Part shown: positions 17,722-25,299 of the stretch, one piece after another
Numbering within the stretch: the stretch's first letter is position 1
How the letters are laid out: every line of letters starts with the position of its first letter
Source of the DNA: CAWKOH01 sp963851245
Lineage (GTDB): Bacteria; Actinomycetota; Acidimicrobiia; Acidimicrobiales; Palsa-688
NCBI GenBank assembly: GCA_963851245.1
Contig: CAWKOH010000009.1
Location: forward strand, 248,001 to 312,000
Length of the DNA: 64,000 bases
Reading direction: 5' to 3'
Program-made: the position numbers and the translations under genes
The notes under the pieces: generated by a model
Told to the model about the DNA's origin: nothing
The model's input: the letters and a program-made list of their open reading frames with translations, nothing else
Databases searched by the model: none

Positions 17722-17976
17722 CTAGGCGGCTGCCGCAGCGAGAATCACGAGGATGGCGGCGACCAAGGCCAGCGAAAACCGGGGGACCGGCCTCCGCGTC
17801 TCGGGTAGATAGCGCTCGAACTGCTGGTAGAGGCTGGCCGGGGCGAGTGCCGCCAATGCGAAAACCACAGCGAGCCACTCCCCGTCGAGCGCCTTCCACG
17901 CGGCCACGCCGACAGCCACGACCATCAGAGCGATACCCAATCGCTGTCGGACTCCGATCAAGGTCACGCTTCCCAT
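17722..17976 (-). CDS. Small membrane protein
   Basis: 84 residues. Transmembrane segments are LGIALMVVAVGVAAWKA, WLAVVFALAALAPASLY and a C-terminal FSLALVAAILVILAAAAA. Charged loops carry RQR and RYLPETRRPVPR. No family recognised. It is followed 31 bases later by an attC-like site, so it is a probable cassette gene. Confidence 0.5.
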   Translation of the reverse strand: MGSVTLIGVRQRLGIALMVVAVGVAAWKALDGEWLAVVFALAALAPASLYQQFERYLPETRRPVPRFSLALVAAILVILAAAAA

Positions 17977-18018
17977 CCTGTCAGGATGTCTCGACCGGGT
18001 CGCTCGCCCTCCTTGAGC

Positions 18019-18091
18019 GCCGATCGCCGATTCCCGAGCGGGCGGCGAGACGCGATGATCCGCCCGGCAAGGCGCGGTCAGATCATTCTGC
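18019..18091 (-). repeat. attC-like recombination site (18.0 kb)
   Basis: + strand left CCGATCGCCGATTCCCGAGC; right GGTCAGATCATTCTGC. The TGA stop of the gene at 18083 lies inside the right-hand box. Confidence 0.6.
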
Positions 18092-18523
18092 GTTCGTCAG
18101 GTCGGCGACCTTCTTGACCCACCTCAGCATTGCTCGGGGCTGCTCGCCCAGAAGCAAAGCCGCTTGGGTGACCAACTCCTCGGCTGTCTTCCCACGGACT
18201 TCCGCCCCAGTGGCATTGGTGTCGGATGCCACGAGGTTGCCAGGGTCGCCAATCACGTCGAAGATCGCGTCCGGCTGACCCTTGAACGCCCAGGGATAGA
18301 TCGCGTACTGCAACTCTGCCGTCGTACCTCGCGGTCCTGGTGGATAGTTGTCTCGAACCAAGGCGTCGGCGACCTGGACAAGCTCGTCCAACGTCCGAAA
18401 GTCCCCTCCGGCATCGAGGCGAGCGTCGATCCATGAAGAAACGGTCCAAAGGCCGTCTTCACGCACGACGACGGCGGTTACGAGGTCTCCCCAGGAGTAC
18501 CCCGGTCGAAGTCGGAAGCGCAC
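18083..18523 (-). CDS. Hypothetical cassette protein
   Basis: 146 residues: MRFRLRPGYSWGDLVTAVVV, SSWIDARLDAGGDFRTLDEL, then YAIYPWAFKGQPDAIFDVIG and a helical end, ELVTQAALLLGEQPRAMLRW. It is compact, well composed and unbroken. No family recognised. The stop codon overlaps the right-hand box of the attC-like site, a hallmark of cassette genes. Confidence 0.55.
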   Translation of the reverse strand: MRFRLRPGYSWGDLVTAVVVREDGLWTVSSWIDARLDAGGDFRTLDELVQVADALVRDNYPPGPRGTTAELQYAIYPWAFKGQPDAIFDVIGDPGNLVASDTNATGAEVRGKTAEELVTQAALLLGEQPRAMLRWVKKVADLTNAE

Positions 18524-18570
18524 GGAGGCACCATACGCCCGGGAACAGTTGAGCTAGCGGACGATGGGGT

Positions 18571-18644
18571 ACCGAACGCCGAATCACGGGCGTATCGGGA
18601 AGAGGCGGACCGTACCAAACGCCGCTCCCGACCGAATGTTCTGC
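18571..18644 (-). repeat. attC-like recombination site (18.6 kb)
   Basis: + strand left ACCGAACGCCGAATCACGGG; right CTCCCGACCGAATGTTCTGC. Confidence 0.65.
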
Positions 18645-18711
18645 TCACCAACGTGACGGAGGTAGAGGCTAACTGCACTGGCGAACCCGTGGAGAGCCCA
18701 GTAGGAGCTTC

Positions 18712-19296
18712 TCACTCTCCGCCGTAGTGAGAGCCTCCTACACCGAGTACAGAGCGGAGTTCGTCTACCAAGGTCTGCTGCCGAGCAAGCATCTCACGAC
18801 GTTGCTGCTCAAACTGAGGAGCAATCCTCTCCCCAGAGGACAGACAGAGCGGAAGCAGCTTGAACGAAGCGCCGCGTCTTCAGCCTCACGATAGGAACTA
18901 CCTGCTTGACGTGTCCCAAGTCACTCCGGCAGATGTCAATCGCCGCTATGTTGCTCCGATTCGCACGGTGAGGGCGATTACTCATGACAAGGATGCGCCG
19001 CGATGTGGCATAGACCCGACTCCACGTCATTATCGTGCCCGCCCAAAGCGCCAGAAGAGATCCCAAGAAGGCTACGACTCCTCCTGCCCCTAGGTTCCAA
19101 CCGCCGTGAGCGCCGCTCCCAGGACGAACAGGACGACGCCAGCACACAGGTCGATCACCCCGCAGACACGCAAGATGGCCTCCCGCCTTCTAGGCTTCAT
19201 CGTGAACGAGGTCGCCACCGTTCGGGAGTCGAGGGCCTCTGCGACCCCTGGTTGTAGCTGGGCATCACTCGGTGTCGACTCTCCCGCCACGTACAC
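18712..19296 (-). pseudogene. Two-helix membrane protein with PH-like domain, two frameshifts
   Basis: Three frame pieces join. The first is MKPRRREAILRVCGVIDLCA with GVVLFVLGAALTAVG (first membrane helix). The second has GGVVAFLGSLLALWAG (second helix), then SRRILVMSNRPHRANRSNIA and IAAIDICRSDLGHVKQVV, resembling a bacterial PH domain. The last is SSGERIAPQFEQQRREMLAR and ending VGGSHYGGE-stop at 18712, a helical coiled tail. Indels are inferred near 19095 and 18830. The role is unknown. An attC-like site lies about 70 bases beyond the stop. Confidence 0.45.
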
Positions 19297-19412
19297 ATAT
19301 TGGCTGATCTGAGCGCCTGGCCGGGGGCTTCACGCAAAACCGGAAGCCGCTCCGAAGGACGGGAGTGGGCGGTCAGGCACCGGGGACCTGCTCGCCGGAC
19401 GGCCCAGCCGCC

Positions 19413-19485
19413 CATACCGCCGAATATTCGCTCTCTCCAGTGGCCGGGCCGCCCCGCGAGCGGCGGAGGTTGACTGTCGTTATGC
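19413..19485 (-). repeat. attC-like recombination site (19.4 kb)
   Basis: + strand left CATACCGCCGAATATTCGCT; right GTTATGC. Inner CCCCGCGAGCGG folds. The TAA stop of the next gene lies within the right-hand box (CATAAC on the coding strand). Confidence 0.6.
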
Positions 19486-19968
19486 GCCGCTAGTTGTGTC
19501 TTGCCCGCGTAGCTGACGGATGCTGACACCAGCACACTGAAGCAAGCTCGCGGCCTGCGATCCTCCCTCACGGAGAATGCCAATGACTAGATCGACTGCC
19601 TCAATCTCATCCCGCCCGGCGTTGGTTGCCTCTTCCTCAGCCAGGGTCACCGCCCGCTGAAGCTCGGGTGTACGTCGAGCGTACAGAGACTCTTGACCGT
19701 ACCCTGATCGCTCAATCACTCCCCACCGTCCCGGCAGGCTCGCCTCGACCTGCTGCCGCAACGCAGCCAGGTCAATCCCCGCCTCAGATCCCAGCCGATC
19801 CGTTGATGGCGACGAGGTGAGCTCTCCAAGCAAGCCGAACAGAAGCAACTCAGGAGTGAACTCGACCTCTAGTCCCTCCTGCACCCTGGTGGTCAAGGAG
19901 CGGTGCAAGGCTTCCTTCTGGGCCAGAAACAACCCGAACTCGCATTCCCTCGACCATCTCATCGGCAT
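19480..19968 (-). CDS. Stand-alone Clp N-domain-like protein
   Basis: 162 residues. The second half reads RRTPELQRAVTLAEEEATNA, EIEAVDLVIGILREGGSQAA and LQCAGVSIRQLRGQ, which matches a Clp_N repeat (x-x-LELA-EEA...I-x-EHLLLGLL-x-EG-GVA...LGVDLE-LR). The first half has a related, weaker copy (LEVEFTPELLLFGLLGE ... AGIDLAALRQQVE). Clp_N domains bind adaptors and substrates of Clp ATPases; here no ATPase domain follows. It could be an adaptor or anti-adaptor (inference). The stop lies inside the attC-like site. Confidence 0.65.
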   Translation of the reverse strand: MPMRWSRECEFGLFLAQKEALHRSLTTRVQEGLEVEFTPELLLFGLLGELTSSPSTDRLGSEAGIDLAALRQQVEASLPGRWGVIERSGYGQESLYARRTPELQRAVTLAEEEATNAGRDEIEAVDLVIGILREGGSQAASLLQCAGVSIRQLRGQDTTSGA

Positions 19969-20026
19969 TGGCGGAGTCTTCCACGTCCGCCGGAGCGCCT
20001 AATCCCGGCCTGCCCAGGTCAGGGCT

Positions 20027-20101
20027 CCAGAACGCCGAGTATCGAGCGCCTTGCTGACGCCTACGCCGGCCCCCGGGTGATCGCAATACCGAATATTCTG
20101 C
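20027..20101 (-). repeat. attC-like recombination site (20.0 kb)
   Basis: + strand left CCAGAACGCCGAGTATCGAG; right GATCGCAATACCGAATATTC ending TGC. Outer boxes CAGAA/TTCTG pair. Confidence 0.7.
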
Positions 20102-20108
20102 TGCAGGG

Positions 20109-20438
20109 TTACGGAGAGTGAGTCCAGCGGGCCACATCTAGTTCGTGGGGGTCAACGAGGTTGCGACCGATCCGAGCCTCGTGGTCCCCTTGGTGGCCAG
20201 TCGGCCGGGAGCACCAGACGCTGATGGGCACGGGCAAATCGCATCCTTCGCCGTGACCCTCGGCATCGGTAAGGCCGCGTAGGACCCACCCCTCGTTGCT
20301 GCAGAGTTCCGGGCCGTCGACTTTCGCTCCCTGCCTTTGAGCCTCGGCCGTATCGGACTCGCCAACCCGCGTCGCCCTAGCTATGGGCCGTCCTTGGATG
20401 GTGGTCTTCGGAGTTGGCAAACTCGCCATCCGCCGCAA
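20109..20438 (-). CDS. Cassette protein, WCSRPxGHxGxHEARIG family copy A
   Basis: 109 residues. The conserved block is QRQGAKVDGPELCSNEGW, then VSVWCSRPTGHQGDHEARIG-R (I before VSVW), and a tail HELDVARW. The two Cys and two His (C-x-NEGW...WC-x4-GH-x2-H) suggest a metal site. It is clearly related to the protein at 21048-21431 in another cassette, so the family was duplicated or captured twice. No named family recognised. The TAA stop is 8 bases from the attC-like site. Confidence 0.6.
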   Translation of the reverse strand: MRRMASLPTPKTTIQGRPIARATRVGESDTAEAQRQGAKVDGPELCSNEGWVLRGLTDAEGHGEGCDLPVPISVWCSRPTGHQGDHEARIGRNLVDPHELDVARWTHSP

Positions 20439-20480
20439 GTCGTAGTGAAGAGTTCGTCGAGCCCTTCAGGAGACTGATCC

Positions 20481-20915
20481 TCAGGCACTGGCAGAAGCGT
20501 ACCGGTCACCGGGCCGACCAGATCGCCGAATCACGTGCGCTCGAAGAGGCCCACTCCAGGCCGTCAGGAGAGCGCAATACGGAGCGATCTGTACGGGTCG
20601 GCGCCGGATTGGGATCTCAAGCTGACGGGTCACCTGTGGCCGAGGGTCAAGAGTGACGCCGCTAACCCACCAGTCCTCTTGCCCAACTACGTGCGTACCG
20701 ACTAGGCCCCGATTCAACAGATCCTTGCTCTTTCCGGAGAATCGCTGGCCCGGCACCAGTCCTTCACCCCTATATCGTCGAACTGCCAATGCCAGCCGCA
20801 AAGGCAGAACCAACCCTCCACCGGCTGACCACGAACACCCGCACCGCCCCGGTCGGGTCACGTTCTTCTCCACGGTCAAACATGCCGCTACGAGCATTGC
20901 ATGTGGGAGGCCCAT
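20481..20915 (-). CDS. Hypothetical cassette protein, limits uncertain
   Basis: The convincing part is RRYRGEGLVPGQRFSGKSKD, LLNRGLVGTHVVGQEDWWVS and TLDPRPQVTRQLEIPIRRRP (about 20590-20800). Downstream the frame reads through the attC-like site without a stop near its edge. Upstream of about 20800 an indel is possible, because a second frame carries GEERDPTGAVRVFVVSRWRV. No family recognised. Confidence 0.35.
   Translation of the reverse strand: MGLPHAMLVAACLTVEKNVTRPGRCGCSWSAGGGLVLPLRLALAVRRYRGEGLVPGQRFSGKSKDLLNRGLVGTHVVGQEDWWVSGVTLDPRPQVTRQLEIPIRRRPVQIAPYCALLTAWSGPLRAHVIRRSGRPGDRYASASA
20518..20592 (-). repeat. attC-like recombination site (20.5 kb)
   Basis: + strand left CCAGATCGCCGAATCACGTG; right AGCGCAATACGGAGCGATCT followed by GT. 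CAGATCGC and GCGATCTG pair perfectly; inner GTGCGCTC/GAGCGC also pair, with unpaired bases between, as in folded attC sites. Confidence 0.7.
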
Positions 20916-20991
20916 CGGAGGCCCGTTTCCACCGGCCGCTCTCCTTGCCCGACGAGGCTGGGCACGCAGAACGCCGATTGTGCCGACGTCG

Positions 20992-21053
20992 GGACAACGC
21001 CGAATCTCGCGCCCCGCCTGCCCGCCAAGGCGCCGATGGCGTTGCCGTTATGT
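20992..21053 (-). repeat. attC-like recombination site (21.0 kb)
   Basis: + strand left GACAACGCCGAATCTCGCGC; right GATGGCGTTGCCGTTATGT. CAACGCC/GGCGTTG pair. A spare left half-site (CAGAACGCCGATTGTGCC) lies at 20967-20984. The next gene's TAA stop is in the right-hand box. Confidence 0.65.
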
Positions 21054-21431
21054 GCGCTCGCTCGTCGTCCAGCGCGCCACCTCAATCTCATGTCGGTGTA
21101 GAAGCGACCGACCGATCCGAGCCTCATGGTGACCGCTGTGACCAGCAGGGCGAGAACACCACACGCTTACCGGCCAGTCGCCTCCATAGCCACGCCCTCC
21201 GCCCCCGGTGAAGCCTCGGTGAACCCAACCCTCGTTGTTACAGACTCCAGCGGCGTCCACCTTGTGGCCTTGGCGTTGTCCCTCAGCGGTGTCAGAGTCG
21301 GCAACCCGTATCTCTTGGGCCACCGGTCGCCCCCGTGACGCCCGCTTCGGACGTGGTCCGAGAAGCCGCCGACTCCTGCGCAAACGCTCGACGAGGTCGT
21401 CTTCGTCGCTCGAGGAGGGACCAGGTGCCAC
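21048..21431 (-). CDS. Cassette protein, WCSRPxGHxGxHEARIG family copy B
   Basis: 127 residues from GTG at 21431; the longer in-frame reading to 21560 would cross an attC-like site. After an acidic start (SSSDEDDLVERLRRSRRLLG) the body matches copy A closely: RGRPVAQEIRVADSDTAEGQ, VCNNEGWVHRGF, VSVWCSRPAGHSGHHEARIG and HEIEVARW. Conserved residues are C-NNEGW, WCSRP, GH-x-GH-HEARIGR. It is about 60 percent identical to copy A over 90 residues by eye. TAA overlaps the attC-like box. Function unknown. Confidence 0.6.
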   Translation of the reverse strand: MAPGPSSSDEDDLVERLRRSRRLLGPRPKRASRGRPVAQEIRVADSDTAEGQRQGHKVDAAGVCNNEGWVHRGFTGGGGRGYGGDWPVSVWCSRPAGHSGHHEARIGRSLLHRHEIEVARWTTSERT

Positions 21432-21460
21432 GGCTGGTGAGGGTATCCCTTGTTCATGTT

Positions 21461-21513
21461 CCAGATCGCCGATTCGCGCGGACTTCCCGGGGCCGCGATG
21501 GACGTCGTTATGT
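21461..21513 (-). repeat. attC-like recombination site (21.5 kb)
   Basis: + strand left CCAGATCGCCGATTCGCGCG; right GACGTCGTTATGT. At 53 bp it is the shortest clear member. The TAA stop of the gene at 21508 is inside it. Confidence 0.65.
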
Positions 21514-21882
21514 GCGCCTGCATTGCGGGTGCGATCCGTCGGCCAGCGCCCGGTGCGCAAAAACCGGCAGCAAGTGCGTTAGCGCTGGCCAGCGATAGTC
21601 CGCAGTTCGGCGAGGCCCGGCGTTCGACTCGTCCCGATTGCCTGCCGTCTCTACGGCTGGCCAACGGCCTTCGTTCCAGCGGAAGAACACGAGCTCGACC
21701 AGTAACACGACACCCAGCAGCACCGCCACTAGGGCGATCTCCGCCCACAGACTGATATGCAGGAACTCCAGCACCACGGCGCCGCCGACCAGCCAGATGC
21801 CGGTCAACACCCAATTGAGCCATCGCTTGACCCTCGGCGATACCCGAGGGTGCCTGGGCGGGTCGGTTCCCATGACGCGCAA
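21508..21882 (-). CDS. Small two-helix membrane protein
   Basis: 124 residues at most. Basic start (PRVSPRVKRWLNWVLTG), then two membrane helices (WVLTGIWLVGGAVVLEFL and SLWAEIALVAVLLGVVLLVE) and VFFRWNEGRWPAVE. The tail beyond about residue 85 is low-complexity and runs into the attC-like site, where it meets TAA; an indel may hide an earlier stop. No family recognised. Confidence 0.5.
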   Translation of the reverse strand: MRVMGTDPPRHPRVSPRVKRWLNWVLTGIWLVGGAVVLEFLHISLWAEIALVAVLLGVVLLVELVFFRWNEGRWPAVETAGNRDESNAGPRRTADYRWPALTHLLPVFAHRALADGSHPQCRRT

Positions 21883-22078
21883 GCGTAGTAGTGACCCGCA
21901 CGAACTGCAGTCGAGCCTTTCGGCTCACCGAAATGCCAATACCGTGCCCACGGAGCACCTCGCAGACCACCGAAGATCGTGGCCGATGGCGCGCCAAGAT
22001 GCAGTTTCGGAACTGTCACGCGTGTCCTCTTATTCTGGCAGCGTCTGAAGCGCACCGGTGGCAGAGATGGCCTATGCG

Positions 22079-22920
22079 TTACTGGGTGCGCACGGCAGCG
22101 TTGAGATCCGCCGTCGTGAACGGCCCGAGCGTGCGGTCCTCGGCGACGTAGCGGTACAGGGCCACGCCGAACACGCCGCGAGTGGCGCCGCCGAACACCG
22201 CACCGCCGACGGCGACGGCCGCCCCGACCAGAATGAGCAGGCCGCCGGCGACCACCTCGGCGCCGGCGCCGCTCTCAACCAGCACAACCACCCCGCCGAC
22301 GACGATGACGATCCCCGCCACCACGATCAATCCGGACACGCCGCCGATGACCAAGGTGCCGGTCACCTGCTCACCCCAGCGCTGGCGGAACAGCACCGCC
22401 GAGCGTTTCAGGGCCGGGAACGGCCCTATGCCCTCGAAAGCCAGGACCGGCACGACGAGGAACGTGACCAGCCTCCAGATGTCCGCACCGACGTCGGCCG
22501 CGAAGTGGCCGGCGCGGCCGCCCCGGCTGCGCAGCGCATTGAGCACCACCCTCACCCCGACCGACACCAGCGCCCACGCGGCGATCTTCCCGACGCGGCC
22601 ACCAGCGACGCCCCTGGCCGCGGCCAGGTCCGGTTCCGCGCCCCGCATGGCCTGATCTGCGGCGGCGGCGAGGGTGACGTTGAAGAGGAACACTGAAACG
22701 CCGCCAGGTACGCCGCCATCGCTAGCAGCACGCTGCCGCCGATGACGGCCCCGGTGCTGTCGCCGTCGACCAGCAGCCCGCCGGGGACGCCGAGCACGAC
22801 AAAGGCGACGAGGGCGAGGGCGCCACCGGTCAGCGGAAGTTTGGCGAGACCCGGGTCCGAGCGGATGACCGCCCACGCCTTCTTGGTCAGCCCCGAGCCA
22901 CGCCGGACGCCCTCGAACAT
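22079..22920 (-). pseudogene. DUF6159-like integral membrane protein, one frameshift
   Basis: From ATG 22920: MFEGVRRGSGLTKKAWAVIR, a membrane helix LALVAFVVLGVPGGLLV and VIGGSVLLAMAAYLAAF. The frame then slips near 22690 and goes on VSVFLFNVTLAAAADQAMRG, LVTFLVVPVLAFEGIGPFPA and LKRSAVLFRQRWGEQVTGTL, with two further helices and ending ALYRYVAEDRTLGPF. This is the DUF6159 pattern (about 280 residues, six helices, F-x-A-x-K-R-S-x-x-L-x-x-x-x-W-G). Function unknown. The TAA stop lies in CCAGTAACGC, which may be the edge of another degenerate attC-like site. Confidence 0.65.
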
Positions 22921-23249
22921 ACATGAACGCTAACCGTTCCCAACCGAGCCGGGCCCACCGACGACAAGCGCCTAGGCGACGGTCACGGCGATGGCCGGCA
23001 CCACCCGATCAGTCTCACAGCGCTCAGCCGGCAGGAACTCGAACCGCCGGTCAGAAACGACGGGCACTACCCCGTAAGGAACCTGCCCCCCAACCACTCC
23101 AGCACCCGGCCGCCCAGAGCGACCCCGAAGATGCCGTTCAGGGGCGCCCCGAACGCGGGCGCAGAACATCGCTGGCGTCGGCCCCCAGGGCGATCCGATC
23201 GACGGTTATTTTACTTAGCCTTGCTCAGGATATCGCTCAGAATGTGCGG
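22921..23249. other. No gene recognised
   Basis: Several short open frames but none with protein-like composition. A degenerate left half of an attC-like site may lie near 23187 (GGCGATCCGATCGACGG). Confidence 0.3.
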
Positions 23250-23263
23250 CCAGAACGTTCTGG
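23250..23263. repeat. Perfect palindrome of attC-like outer boxes
   Basis: CCAGAACGTTCTGG, 14 bases, joins the left (CCAGAACG) and right (CGTTCTGG) outer boxes of the repeat family with no arm between them. Confidence 0.6.
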
Positions 23264-23339
23264 CTAGCCTAGGAGCTGCCCCGAAATTGTCTCGACTCCC
23301 GGCTGGGCCGGAAGCGGAGTGGACTGAGGTGTGGGGGGA

Positions 23340-23664
23340 CCAGCGCCTCGACCCGAAGCTGCAGATTTGCTCCCAGGCGAGACTGGTGGGGGGCGTAGAG
23401 ATCGAGGTGAATGCCTCGCCAGGTACCCCACCACCTGGTGCCCGCCAAGTGGCGGGACTCCGAGATCTCGTCCACCGTCCGCCCGATCTGTGCCAGCTCT
23501 GGTCTGGTGACGATGAGATCTACGTCGTGGCTCATCGCCCCGCCAACCCGAGCCCAGGTACCCGACCCGCCGATCAAGATGGCGTCGGGCACCGCGGCAA
23601 GCAGGTCGTCGAGGACCGCCTTCGACTGCTCGGTCTGTTCAGACGAGTAGAACGGGTTCGTCAC
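23340..23664 (-). pseudogene. Nucleotidyltransferase-like protein, N-terminal half
   Basis: From GTG 23664: VTNPFYSSEQTEQSKAVLDD, LLAAVPDAILIGGSGTWARV, then GGAMSHDVDLIVTRPEL (the GS and DVD metal site of AbiEii/MNT-type nucleotidyltransferases), and LQLRVEALVP. The protein then loses sense near 23340. The missing C-terminal half is on the opposite strand at 23795. Nucleotidyltransferases of this type are often toxins of toxin-antitoxin pairs. Confidence 0.5.
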
Positions 23665-23794
23665 GCCCAGCCACCGCCGAGTGATCAAGAAACTCGACAA
23701 AACGGGCCGCCTGCCAACCTGGCATCGAAAACAACTCGGCCTAGGCCTGGGCCAGTGGAGTAACTCGCCCGTACCGGCTGAGCCAGGCATCAGG

Positions 23795-24140
23795 CTCCGC
23801 CCCTACGCGGAGAGGGTTGAAGGCCGACGCTTGCTCAATGTCCCGGCTCATGTCGCCACCATGCTGGCCGCCTTGCTGGATCGCCCCGACAGCCTCCCGA
23901 GGCGAAAAAATCGCCACGAGCTGCACTCGGCGTCTCCGGGCGCGCCGGCGGTGATCAAGGCCGCCTCGACGCGTGTCCCTGACCAGTTGACGACGCTGGT
24001 TGGCAAGGCGTTCGTCTTTCTCGCCGGGGAGGCGAAGCTCAACCGCCAGTACCGAGCGCGTCTGCGCCAGGTTGCCCATCAGTGGCAGCTGGCCGCCGGC
24101 GCCCGCGACGTCACCGACTTCTCTGCAGGAACCGTCGAAC
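23795..24140 (+). pseudogene. Nucleotidyltransferase-like protein, C-terminal half, inverted
   Basis: YAERVEGRRLLNVPAHVATM, LAALLDRPDSLPRRKNRHEL, TRVPDQLTTLVGKAFVFLAG and RLRQVAHQWQLA read as the C-terminal helical half of the protein whose N-terminal half is at 23340-23664 on the other strand. Inverting roughly 23340-23800 would join ...RVEAL(V/P) to YAERVEG in frame on the + strand. Confidence 0.45.
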
Positions 24141-24370
24141 CAGCACGATATCGACCTATGAGTCGAAGCTGGGTGAGTTCGTCGATGAGACTCGCGTGCT
24201 CGCGTCAGGCGACCCGCTCGCCGATGGTTGATTACGGCTGGTGCCGCTGGCGACAAAATACCAGTAGACCGGTCTACAACACGGTGGAAACGGAGCCACT
24301 CGGTGGACAACACGATGGAGAAAACAGCACGTCAGCGGCTTGGAGGGTGTCGGCCGGAGGCCGTTCATGG

Positions 24371-24415
24371 CCTTGCCAAGGTTGGGGTCGCGGCTTCGAA
24401 TCCCGTCGTCCGCTC
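24371..24415 (+). other. Degenerate tRNA-Gly(GCC) 3' fragment, possible att site
   Basis: CCTTGCCAAGG is the anticodon loop region of bacterial tRNA-Gly with anticodon GCC. It is followed by GGTCGCGG-TTCGAATCCCGTCGT-CCGCTC, the T-arm and acceptor 3' strand. Upstream no D-arm or matching GCGGACG acceptor 5' strand is present, and one T-stem base is mismatched, so this is not a working tRNA. tRNA 3' ends are common attachment sites of integrating elements. Confidence 0.55.
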
Positions 24416-24667
24416 TCGGGATAGGCCCCCAGCACTTAGATTCCACGTGGTTACGTAGGGGGAGTGACCCGGCGACGTGTTCTGGCTGGCATCGGGGTTG
24501 GCAGCGTGGCCCTGGTTGCTAGTTCAGCAGTCAACCTGCTCTTTCGGGGGGGGCATGGGCAACGACCAACTGCCACGAATGGAACACGGAGGCGGTCAGC
24601 CAAGGGGAGCAGGCCGGCCGGGCCCCGGGCCGGCAGGATCCGGGCCAGGTAAGGCTGGTGAGGACAA

Positions 24668-24940
24668 CTACCGCTGCTGAAGGGCGCGCGATGCGCGACA
24701 AGAGAGCACGGTCACCCATCCGAAACCAGCCGCGATGGAGACCCGCTGAAAGATCCCGCCGCTTCCCGCCAGGTTCCGCTTGCCGCCGAAGGCAGAGCCG
24801 AACAGCACGAAGCTACCAACCATGGCCAGACTCGACTGGCCGAGTAGCACGCCCACCGATAGTCGCGAGCCCGTACGGCCGCGACCGCGGCGGCCAGGCC
24901 GGCCACCGGTATGCCCGCAAAGATTGGAATAGCCGACAGG
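24668..24940 (-). pseudogene. DUF998 membrane protein, C-terminal remnant
   Basis: Pieces VAGLAAAVAAVRARDYRWAC and, one frame over, QSSLAMVGSFVLFGSAFGGK and GGIFQRVSIAAGFGWVTVLS-CRA form the last two helices of a DUF998-type protein (G-x-x-QR-x-x-IAAG-x-GW is typical). The N-terminal two thirds are missing and one indel is present, so it is a remnant. Confidence 0.45.
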
Positions 24941-25026
24941 TTGTGGAGCGCGCCTTCCCAAGTCTCCGCCGGGGAGGCGGGAGCGGCGTCCGCCTACTGA
25001 TCCGTTGGCCGGTCAGCGGGGAATGC

Positions 25027-25299
25027 CTACTGTTGGACAAGGTCGACGATCGGCATGATCGTCGGAGGCTGTGCCAGCTCTATGCCGAGTTCTTCCATGA
25101 CCGGCCCAAGGTATTTCAGGAACTCGTCGAAAGCCTCCTGGCTCTCCCAGATATCGAACACCTGAAGCTGACCGTCTTCGCCGAAGCAAGAGTGAAGCTT
25201 CATCGAGCCTTCCGGTGCGCCAGCCTTTTGTAGGCGAGCACGTCCTTTCGTGTGTTGCTCGATGGTCATGTTCTTGGTGACGATGTAGATACCGATCAT
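25027..25299 (-). CDS. Dimeric alpha-beta barrel (monooxygenase-like) protein
   Basis: 90 residues: MIGIYIVTKNMTIEQHTKGR, CFGEDGQLQVFDIWESQEAF, EFLKYLGPVMEELGIELAQP and PTIMPIVDLVQQ. Strand-helix-strand-strand-helix-strand order and V-DIWESQEAFDEF match the ABM/ferredoxin-like dimeric barrel superfamily, also seen in small stress-induced proteins. No catalytic residue can be named. Intact; starts at ATG 25299 with AGGAGGGAC before it on the coding strand. Confidence 0.65.
   Translation of the reverse strand: MIGIYIVTKNMTIEQHTKGRARLQKAGAPEGSMKLHSCFGEDGQLQVFDIWESQEAFDEFLKYLGPVMEELGIELAQPPTIMPIVDLVQQ

Noticed and set aside
433..21513. CRISPR array
   Set aside because: The repeats are not identical, are separated by whole genes of 0.2-1 kb, and are imperfect palindromes; no cas genes are seen.
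433..21513. Plain transcription terminators or REP elements as explanation of the repeats
   Set aside because: Both ends are conserved in sequence, not only the stem; stop codons lie inside the end boxes; no T-tracts follow. It remains the main alternative if genome-wide copies turn up.
22079..22924. A second long reading frame through the DUF6159-like gene's 5' third
   Set aside because: The frame starting at 22924 is Arg/Gly/Ala-rich there, while the alternative frame gives clear membrane helices; it is a shadow plus one indel.
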